NCBI GenBank assembly: GCA_937997635.1 | Contig: CALLFA010000058.1 | Coordinates: 62,001 to 126,000, forward strand | Length of the DNA: 64,000 nt | Origin: an uncultured Saprospiraceae bacterium | GTDB taxonomy: Bacteria; Bacteroidota; Bacteroidia; Chitinophagales; Saprospiraceae | Reading direction: 5' to 3' | Part shown: positions 27,646-34,541 of the stretch, piece after piece | Layout of the letters: every line of letters begins with the position of its first letter | Numbering within the stretch: position 1 is the stretch's first letter | Translations under genes and position numbers: made by a program | The notes under the pieces: generated by a model | Databases searched by the model: none | The model's input: the letters and a program-made list of their open reading frames with translations, nothing else | Told to the model about the DNA's origin: nothing

Positions 27646-28449
27646 TTGAAACCATACGTGTTTAAATACAAAGTTATTCTTATGGTAATTGCGATTACTT
27701 TAGTCGTATATCAGTTCTCTTCTCAAAAAAGAAAAGTCATTAACTCAAATGGAGAAACTACTATAGAGACAAAGAATTACTTTACAGGGAATGTGCAAGT
27801 ACAAATAAAAGATACTATGGGTGTCTTACTGCAAAAGTATAAAAGGGTAGATGGTAAAATTTCAGGAGAGCACTACACTTACTATGCTAATGGTTCAGAA
27901 AAAACAAAAACTAAATATAGAAATGGTGTTAAGAATGGAAGTCATAAGGAATATTTTCCTTCAAAAAATATAAAGAATGAGTTTAATTATAGGGATGGTA
28001 AAAAACACGGTAGATGTAAAACATTTAGTGAGAGTGGAACTTTGATGTTGGATAATTATTATTTTGACGGTGAATTAAATCTGTTGCAGTCATTTTATGA
28101 TACGGTTACCTCAAGATATATCCGTCCAGTTTTAGTGACTAAATTAGATACAATACCTAGACACCCTCCAAGCGAATTATCTATTTGTATACATAACGAA
28201 GTAATAGATGTGATAGGCGAAAATCTATATTTATTTTATGATTATGTAACCGTTGATGTCTGGGAAAGTGGTAAATTTGATTCTCCTAAAGATTCAATTA
28301 AAATTGAAAAAGAGTGTATACACTTTGATCTTCACATTACTCACCCTGGGAATTACAAACTTTTTTATTTTATTGATAAACCTCCTTTATATTTAGGAAA
28401 TGAAGGATTTGATTTTAGAGTTTTTAACACAGAAATTGAAGTAATATAG
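27646..28449 (+). CDS. Membrane-anchored YwqK/MORN-like protein, probable orphan immunity protein
   Basis: A protein of 267 aa starting at TTG (no better ATG before the membrane helix). It has one N-terminal membrane helix (VILMVIAITLVVYQF) and then three MORN-variant repeats of the YwqK type (GEHYTYYANGSEKTKTKYRNG, HKEYFPSKNIKNEFNYRDG and so on), with a beta-rich C-terminal domain without recognised motifs. It shares this layout with the gene at 30596..31477. YwqK-family proteins are antitoxin/immunity proteins in Bacteroidota toxin loci. The location after a toxin remnant supports that role, but this is inferred. Confidence 0.6.
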   Translation: MKPYVFKYKVILMVIAITLVVYQFSSQKRKVINSNGETTIETKNYFTGNVQVQIKDTMGVLLQKYKRVDGKISGEHYTYYANGSEKTKTKYRNGVKNGSHKEYFPSKNIKNEFNYRDGKKHGRCKTFSESGTLMLDNYYFDGELNLLQSFYDTVTSRYIRPVLVTKLDTIPRHPPSELSICIHNEVIDVIGENLYLFYDYVTVDVWESGKFDSPKDSIKIEKECIHFDLHITHPGNYKLFYFIDKPPLYLGNEGFDFRVFNTEIEVI

Positions 28450-28745
28450 TAGAGTTAGGTTTAAATTTTGTCTAACCAACTGAAATTAATGAATCTTTGA
28501 GTGTGCAATCACTAAAAAAGCTGGTGCTATAAGTCTAATATCAATGATAATGTCAAAGTTGGTACAGGGCAATTAGTGCCAAATGATATTTCAGATTAGA
28601 ACTTGATAATGTGTTTGATAGCACTCGTTACGATCTGTACTGAAGTGAGATATTGATGTTATTTCGAAAATATTTAAAAACTTTTTCCATTTTACCCATA
28701 ACTTTTTTGAAACTAAAGCTTCTATACAGAAATAGACTTAACTTA

Positions 28746-30596
28746 ATGGAAGAGGGTGAAAACTATACTATGAGCCTCAAATATCGGATTCTGTCAGTTA
28801 TGTATGATATTAGATAAGAAATTGATAATGCTACATCAAGAGCTGAAGGGAATTATGGTTGCTATAATTTTGAAGCTGATTATGAACAGCACAATGTAGC
28901 CTCAAATGATTATTCAACAACATATAAGTATAGATCGAAACGAGGTGATTTGACAAATTTGACACGTAATGCACCTTCTGGTCAAATAGATAGTTTAAGT
29001 TATACTTACAAATCTGGTAGTGCTCAGTTGAATAAAATTGTTGATATGGCAGTTGATGATAGGGAAAAAGGGTACACGAATGCCAATAACAGAATATATG
29101 AGCAGTGCGAAAATGGGTGTGTGACTTATGATCCCGAAAATAATGCTACTATCACAAGAGATCATTTAAACTTAATCACATCTATCACAATTCCAGATAG
29201 CAATGTGGTCATAAATAATTTTAGAGATGCGCAGGGACAATGGCATAGAAGAGAAATCGAAAGAGGGCATGTAAAAACGGTTATTGATAGAATTAATAAC
29301 GTTGAATTCAGGAATGGTAGTCTTAGCGTCATTCATCATGCTGATGGATACATCACCCCGGATTTTGGAGCAGCTTCTGAAGAACTATTTTTGACTGGAA
29401 CAAAGAATCATGTTTCAATAGAAGAAGCAGTTACTATCAATACAGACAGAACTCTTATTAGTGGTTTAGAACAAAATTGGGGACAAGAATCTGTAACAAT
29501 GCTTTGTGATTTTGAAGTCAAGCAAGGCGCTCAATTTTTAGCCGACATTAGACCAGTCGAAATAAAAGGCTTTCACTTAAATTATATCATCAGGGATCAT
29601 TTAGGTTCCCCTCGTGTGATCTTTTCAGATTTTAACAATAATAATTCTATATCAACAAATGAGGTCATTAGCGCACATGATTATTATCCATTTGGATTAG
29701 AATGGAAAGAAACGGCTTCATTCACTCAGCGATCTACAAATTCTCCATCAGACAGCTTAAATTTTAATCCTAATCCACCAATACAAGGCAGTCAATTTAA
29801 AAATGCCGCCACACCATTAGCAGCAGCGAGTATACCAAATTATCGAAATAGCTATACCGATCAGGAACTAATTCCGTTTTCTAATTATTTAGAGTTTGAC
29901 GCACGTACCTATCTGAAAGCAGCAGCGGTATTTGATGGACCAGATCCGATTAGTGATCAGTTCCCGCATGTACATTCTTATAATTATGCGGAGTTGAGTC
30001 CTGTGACTAATATTGATTTGTATGGGTTGCAAATGCAAAATGCATCGAAAGGGCAGCTTTTAAAGCATGGGCTTAAAGAGCTTGGAAAATCCTTATTTAA
30101 TGATGCTAGGCAATTATTGTCAAGTGTTTTTAAAGAAGGTAGTGCAAATGGAAATAGTAATGCGCTTGACCATTTATTTACAGATAAAGCTGTCACAATT
30201 CTTGGAAAATCTGGGAAGAATTCCGAAGGTTCGATTCAGCCGCCAAGTGGAGATGGATCGACTGTAATTATCGAATCAGATGAAATACTTGCTCCAGGAG
30301 CTGGTAATGGTACAAAAATGGGCAATCTAGCCCTTAAAATTTCAGATGATGCTGGAGAGATAACACAAGCTGCAATTTCTACAAAGAAAATAGTTGAGAA
30401 TCTATCAAAGTTTATAGTTAATAGCAGTGTAAGTACTGATGTTGGAATTGACACACAAAAAGTAGGTGGTGTTCGATTGATTGAGTATTCAAATGGAGAT
30501 CTAGATCTCATTCGAGATACCCAATTCATGCAAATACATACAGTAGTAAATACCTTTGGTGATACAGCTAGAATCATAACTCCTATCAAAAATTAA
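28746..30596 (+). pseudogene. Rhs-family polymorphic toxin, C-terminal fragment
   Basis: The track ORF begins at a TTG (28950), but Rhs-like sequence continues in frame upstream through an in-frame stop (28815) to MSLKYR...VMYDIR near 28770, so the 5' part is decayed. The Rhs core is unmistakable: IIRDHLGSPRVIFSD near residue 213, HDYYPFGLEWK near 247, and a diverged DARTYLKAAAVFDGPDPISDQ ending in IDLYGL near 360, the usual core boundary. The roughly 190 residues after it are the variable toxin tip, with no family that I recognise. A 3-coathanger-like stretch (FEVKQGAQFLADI) lies inside. The stop overlaps the start of the next gene (TAATG). Confidence 0.8.
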
Positions 30597-31477
30597 TGAC
30601 TGATTCAAAAGTTAGATATGTTTTACTTACTATAACTATATGCTTGTTTTGTTACTTCGTAGCAAAATCGATATTTTTTCAATCCAATAGTTATACAGAT
30701 AACAATTACAGATATATTGTCAAATCAAACTTTTATACTGGAATTACCGCCGTTAAAAAATATGATAGAGTAGGGAAAAATCTCATAGAAGAATTTGAGC
30801 TAAACAAAGATTCAATGCTGATAAATAAGAATATTCACTATTTCGAAAATGGTAACATTTTTCAAGAACTTTCATACCAGCAAGGAAAATTACATGGACT
30901 ATATTCCATTTTTCATAAGAATGGAGTGCTAAAAAAGCAAGGGTTCAAATGCCAGGGTGAGAAAGTAGGTGAAGTATTTACATATAATGAAAATAGCGAG
31001 CTTGTAGATTATCGTTTTCTTCTTAATGATAGTACGGTAGTCTATACTAGAAAGTATGAAAACGTTGGTCAAGCAGAATATACATTTACGGATGAAATTG
31101 GAATCATTGTAGAAAACGAGATAAGTAATGGTAATTATACAGTAGAAATTTCGCTACCCCCAACAGATAGTATTTTCTTTCAAGACAGTCTTTATCTGGA
31201 ATATAGTCTGACTGATGAATTGTCAAATATTACTTTACAAAGAGCAGAATTGCCATTGATTTTAGAAGGGAGACTAGTAAATAATTCAAATAAGTACTTG
31301 TACTGCAAATTATTTGAAACAGTTAATAAACAAGCTATTTTGAGACACTCAATTATAGAAGTATTCCCACTAGATACTTTAAATTTAAGCTACTCTAGAA
31401 CGTATAATGTGTCTGAAGTTTATAGTTGTTTAAGAGAATATGAGAGAGAAAAGGGTCTAATTAAAGAGATGAAATAG
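30596..31477 (+). CDS. YwqK/MORN-like membrane protein, probable cognate immunity protein of the Rhs tip
   Basis: A protein of 293 aa; its ATG overlaps the Rhs stop by one base, so the two are translationally coupled, as usual for toxin and immunity genes. It has an N-terminal membrane helix (YVLLTITICLFCYFVAKSIFF), two to three YwqK/MORN-type repeats (NGNIFQELSYQQGKLHG, NGVLKKQGFKCQGEKVG) and a beta-rich C-terminal half with no known motif. It is a probable paralogue of the 27646 gene by layout. If the tip is a membrane- or periplasm-active toxin, an anchored immunity protein facing outward makes sense. The function is inferred, not shown. Confidence 0.65.
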   Translation: MTDSKVRYVLLTITICLFCYFVAKSIFFQSNSYTDNNYRYIVKSNFYTGITAVKKYDRVGKNLIEEFELNKDSMLINKNIHYFENGNIFQELSYQQGKLHGLYSIFHKNGVLKKQGFKCQGEKVGEVFTYNENSELVDYRFLLNDSTVVYTRKYENVGQAEYTFTDEIGIIVENEISNGNYTVEISLPPTDSIFFQDSLYLEYSLTDELSNITLQRAELPLILEGRLVNNSNKYLYCKLFETVNKQAILRHSIIEVFPLDTLNLSYSRTYNVSEVYSCLREYEREKGLIKEMK

Positions 31478-31594
31478 TATATACTGCTAAGATTTAAGAT
31501 TTTTCTTTCTCAGACACAGTTACTTAAAATGGAAAGTATTATCTCAAGTGATGGACTCTAGTCGTTGGCAAATAAAATTCCACCTTCAAACACA

Positions 31595-31687
31595 AAAAAA
31601 GCCAGCACACATAATGTACTGGCTTTCAACACGTTAGTTCGTCGGGGTAGCAGGATTCGAACCTGCGACCCCCTGTTCCCAAAACAG
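31595..31687 (-). other. attL of the integrative element, with tRNA-Pro 3' fragment
   Basis: A 93-bp direct repeat of 43462..43554 with three differences; the 54 bp at 31634..31687 are identical to 43501..43554. It contains the 46-nt 3' half of tRNA-Pro (31642..31687) plus the tRNA's rho-independent terminator (GCCAGCACA/TGTACTGGC). The match ends sharply at ...AAAACAG, after which the left copy continues with element sequence instead of the rest of the tRNA. The 31478-31594 stretch before it shows no gene. Confidence 0.93.
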
Positions 31688-31813
31688 AATCCATCTATTT
31701 TCACGCTTTTTCTTTTATTCCTATATATATTCTAATTATCTTTATGTATGTTGATTTACAGGAAGTTGTGAGTCTATAATTCAGATTTTTATTTTCAGGT
31801 ATTTTCAAAAGTG

Positions 31814-31857
31814 TATGCAAATTGTATGCAAATTTTAAAAATGGCCTGATTTGCATA
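31814..31857 (+). promoter_or_regulatory. Left arm-type integrase sites
   Basis: TATGCAAATT occurs at 31814..31823 and 31825..31834 (11-bp spacing) and ATTTGCATA inverted at 31849..31857, just upstream of the integrase ATG. The same tandem pair is found inside the right end (43421..43441). The symmetrical placement at both termini fits arm-type binding sites. They would also overlap the integrase promoter. Confidence 0.6.
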
Positions 31858-31869
31858 CAAATACAGATA

Positions 31870-33213
31870 ATGCAGCCAACAATTAAGCTCCTCCAGGATA
31901 CAAGACGACAGAAAAGAGATGGCACCTATCCGATAAAGGTTAGGGTCACATTTGACCGTGAACAGAAATATTACAAAACAGGCTATAGTTTAAGTGTTGA
32001 AGATTTTGAGTACATCTTTTCAGATCCTAATATTCGAGGAAAGAATAAAGCCATAAGGGACCAGCTGAATAAGATCCTTGATAAAGCAGATGAAAGTGTA
32101 AGAGCTATAGAGGACTTTGATTACCCACTATTTGAAAAACACTTTCTAGGAAACAAGGTGGTACTGCCTAATGATGTGTTTACCGGATTTGACTCATATA
32201 TAAAGGAGTTGATCAGAACAGGAAGTGTATCAACTGCAGAAATGTATTCAGATACTAAAAAGCGACTTCTTAAATATCTTAATGCTACCAACAAGAAAAC
32301 CAAAATCCGATTTGGAAACATCACTGTCAAATGGTTAAATGAGTTTGAAGATTGGATGCGTAATCCTGAGTTTCATAATGGAAAACAAAAGTCATGGGCA
32401 ACTGTGGCCATTGATGTTAGAAACCTGAGAAGGATCTACAATAGAGCTATCAATACAGGCAGCATAAAGAAAACAGAAATGTATCCCTTTGGTTTGGATC
32501 GATATGAAATACCTGGAGCGGTTAATACAAAAAGAGCATTGACATTCGAACAGGTGAATATGATTTTCTACTATGACTGCAGTGAAAAGAACAAACTCAA
32601 TACTGCTTACCTAAAATCTTTGGACCAAATGGAAATGTGGCGGTCGCTTTGGGTTTTATCTTATTTAACAGGAGGTGCCAATTTCAAAGACATTGCTTCA
32701 TGGAAATGGAAAAACTATAGTCCTGGTAAGATTGAATTCGTCAGACAGAAGACCAGAAAAAAGACGAAATCCAATATTGAAACGATAACCATACTGCTTG
32801 ATGAATTTGCGGACTCTATTATCAATAAGCACGGTACAGAAGATCATGATCCAGAGAATTATATATTTCCTTTCTATTCAGATCAAATGACTGATAAGCA
32901 AAAGTTGAATGCCTCTAAGCAACAAAACAAGAACCTGAACAAATGGATCGATCGCATTTGTAAGAATCTAGGTTTTGAGGAGAAAGTATCATTGATGCAC
33001 GCCAGACATTCATTTGCGACTATCTCAATGAATAGAGGTATCAATACAGCTTATATAAGTAAAAAGCTAGGACATAAGGACATCAAAACAACTGGAGCTT
33101 ACCTTGATTCATTTGAGAATGAGACTGATCGTGAATATCAAAAAGTGTTGATTGATCGTGATGGTGCGAAATATACTATTGCTATAGATGAGCAAAAACT
33201 GAGAGTTGTATAG
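31870..33213 (+). CDS. Tyrosine recombinase (integrase)
   Basis: The track starts at a TTG inside the arm-site repeats; the ATG at 31870 (MQPTIKLLQDTRRQKRDG) gives 447 aa. It has a Bacteroidota-type integrase architecture: N-terminal arm domain, phage_int_SAM_5-like core-binding region (about 100-200) and C-terminal catalytic domain. Catalytic residues seen are Lys in RQKTRKKT, HxxR in MHARHSFAT, His in LGHKDIKTTGAYL and the Tyr nucleophile in that last segment. The usual first Arg is replaced in TGGANFKDIASWKW by Gly/Ala, a variation also seen in some relatives. It would integrate and, with an excisionase, excise the element at tRNA-Pro. Confidence 0.92.
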   Translation: MQPTIKLLQDTRRQKRDGTYPIKVRVTFDREQKYYKTGYSLSVEDFEYIFSDPNIRGKNKAIRDQLNKILDKADESVRAIEDFDYPLFEKHFLGNKVVLPNDVFTGFDSYIKELIRTGSVSTAEMYSDTKKRLLKYLNATNKKTKIRFGNITVKWLNEFEDWMRNPEFHNGKQKSWATVAIDVRNLRRIYNRAINTGSIKKTEMYPFGLDRYEIPGAVNTKRALTFEQVNMIFYYDCSEKNKLNTAYLKSLDQMEMWRSLWVLSYLTGGANFKDIASWKWKNYSPGKIEFVRQKTRKKTKSNIETITILLDEFADSIINKHGTEDHDPENYIFPFYSDQMTDKQKLNASKQQNKNLNKWIDRICKNLGFEEKVSLMHARHSFATISMNRGINTAYISKKLGHKDIKTTGAYLDSFENETDREYQKVLIDRDGAKYTIAIDEQKLRVV

Positions 33214-33214
33214 C

Positions 33215-33646
33215 ATGGGATATTTCAATAGTAAGATCGGTAACTATACCATGAATAAGATCGTAAATCTATTATTTAAGGAGAATAAAAATGCTACCTC
33301 TGGAGATATAGTTAATTTAATTCAGGATACAGTAATTGACATAGAATCGAAGGTGTACAATCATTTTTGTCAAATTTGGCTAAGAGGCAAAATAGGGGAG
33401 GACTTAACAATTGATGAAATTCTAAATCTTGAAAAGCAGGAGAATCCATTCCTGAAAACTTTACTTCACAATACGACAATAAATGAAAAGGTGATTTTGA
33501 TTATAATTCACAGAATGAGCCAAGAGAAAAAATCTTATTCATACTTGGAAAAAATTTATAGAAAATATACAACTCTAGGAGCAAAGAAATTAAAGAACGA
33601 AATCCATAAAAGATCAGACTTGATTGGGCCAGTATCAAAAAAATGA
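33215..33646 (+). CDS. Hypothetical protein downstream of the integrase
   Basis: The track start is a TTG; the ATG at 33215, one base after the integrase stop, gives 143 aa and suggests co-translation. The protein is lysine-rich and helical (LLFKENKNATSGDIVNLIQDTVIDIESKVY), with no signal peptide and no motif that I recognise. The tight position behind the integrase suggests a role in recombination or in control of the element, but this is only context. Confidence 0.6.
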   Translation: MGYFNSKIGNYTMNKIVNLLFKENKNATSGDIVNLIQDTVIDIESKVYNHFCQIWLRGKIGEDLTIDEILNLEKQENPFLKTLLHNTTINEKVILIIIHRMSQEKKSYSYLEKIYRKYTTLGAKKLKNEIHKRSDLIGPVSKK

Positions 33647-33664
33647 AAATTACCTTAAAAAGTT

Positions 33665-33682
33665 TTACCCCCCGTGGGGTAA
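33665..33682. promoter_or_regulatory. TTACCCC/GGGGTAA inverted repeat
   Basis: A 7-bp perfect inverted repeat with a 4-bp centre in the gap upstream of the HTH gene (ATG at 33768). It is a possible operator for the HTH protein or a weak leftward terminator. Confidence 0.35.
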
Positions 33683-33767
33683 GGCAGGCAAAATGAGCTT
33701 TGATTCTGTTATTATCTAATATAGTTTCGAATCGTCAAGTATTCTAAATCATTAAACAATATTGACG

Positions 33768-34010
33768 ATGGAAGCAAAAACTCTATTAACACCAAAGCAG
33801 GCAGCTGAACATCCAAATGTAAAGCAACTTTTTAGCTTGAGTAAAATTTACAAGCTAATCCATTATAATAAGATCCCATACTTTAAAGAGGATCCGGATA
33901 TCAAGCAAAGTCCAGTCTACATCTACTTAGAAGATCTTCTTGGTTATGTAACTAGAAATAGAGTCCCCTCAGAATCAGAAATAAAAGATCAATCAGCTAT
34001 GCCAGCATAA
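33768..34010 (+). CDS. Excisionase/AlpA-like helix-turn-helix protein
   Basis: The track start is a TTG (33762); the ATG at 33768 (MEAKTLLTPKQAAEHPNV) gives 80 aa. The sequence matches the MerR-type HTH_17 fold used by excisionases: FSLSKIYKLIHYNKIPYFK, then YIYLEDLLGYVTRNRV. Small proteins like this one next to tyrosine integrases usually direct excision or regulate the element. A possible terminator follows at 34064..34100. Confidence 0.75.
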   Translation: MEAKTLLTPKQAAEHPNVKQLFSLSKIYKLIHYNKIPYFKEDPDIKQSPVYIYLEDLLGYVTRNRVPSESEIKDQSAMPA

Positions 34011-34063
34011 GAAATTAAACCGCAGCTGGTCCCAAATAAAAATTACTAGGATTTAAGTATAAA

Positions 34064-34100
34064 AAAACTGATAGCCGGTAACGAATCAACTATCAGTTTT
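34064..34100 (+). terminator. Hairpin AAACTGATAG/CTATCAGTTT
   Basis: A 10-bp stem in the gap between the HTH gene and the 34113 gene, followed by TTTTAG. It could be a rho-independent terminator, or an attenuator before the replication genes. Confidence 0.5.
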
Positions 34101-34112
34101 AGAGAGATATAA

Positions 34113-34541
34113 ATGACAAAAATAAGCAAATCAATAGACTTAGAGATAGTGTCTGCAGTAGCACTTTCAGTTCTGCTTAGCCTGGACAAACAAGCAACCC
34201 CAAATCAAAACGCATCATGCATTAAGTTGTCCAGGTTGATCAATGAAAAGATAGAACAACTTCTGGGACCAGTCTCCATAAAATTATATCGTGACCAGGT
34301 GGTCAAGCTTGCTGGCTTAGGTGGCTTCGATTCTAAGCTTGACAAATCAAAGTTCCCAGGCAAAATGGTATTGATTTTCAATATGCCAGAAGTGGCTTTA
34401 AGAGAGCTGGAAAATACAGAAAAAATTATGAGGTACAAGGAGCGAAGTGAATACAGGAATTGGACTTTCCCAAGACAACTGAAAAAATATAGAGCTAATT
34501 ACCTGGAGGCTACTGAGATCTTAAAACTGGTCAAGATATGA
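34113..34541 (+). CDS. Hypothetical protein coupled to the primase-helicase
   Basis: A protein of 142 aa starting at ATG. It is helical in its first half (VSAVALSVLLSLDKQ) and basic in the last 40 residues (RYKERSEYRNWTFPRQLKKYRANYLEAT). No domain is recognised. Its stop overlaps the start of the primase-helicase gene (ATGA), so both are translated together. A replication accessory role, such as primer handling or origin recognition, is plausible from context only. Confidence 0.65.
   Translation: MTKISKSIDLEIVSAVALSVLLSLDKQATPNQNASCIKLSRLINEKIEQLLGPVSIKLYRDQVVKLAGLGGFDSKLDKSKFPGKMVLIFNMPEVALRELENTEKIMRYKERSEYRNWTFPRQLKKYRANYLEATEILKLVKI

Noticed and set aside
28950-30596. Complete Rhs gene starting at TTG 28950
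   Set aside because: Rhs-like sequence continues upstream through an in-frame stop, so the TTG is an artefact of truncation.
31701-31925. Reverse-strand 74-aa ORF next to attL
   Set aside because: It crosses the integrase start and the arm sites; no protein-like features.
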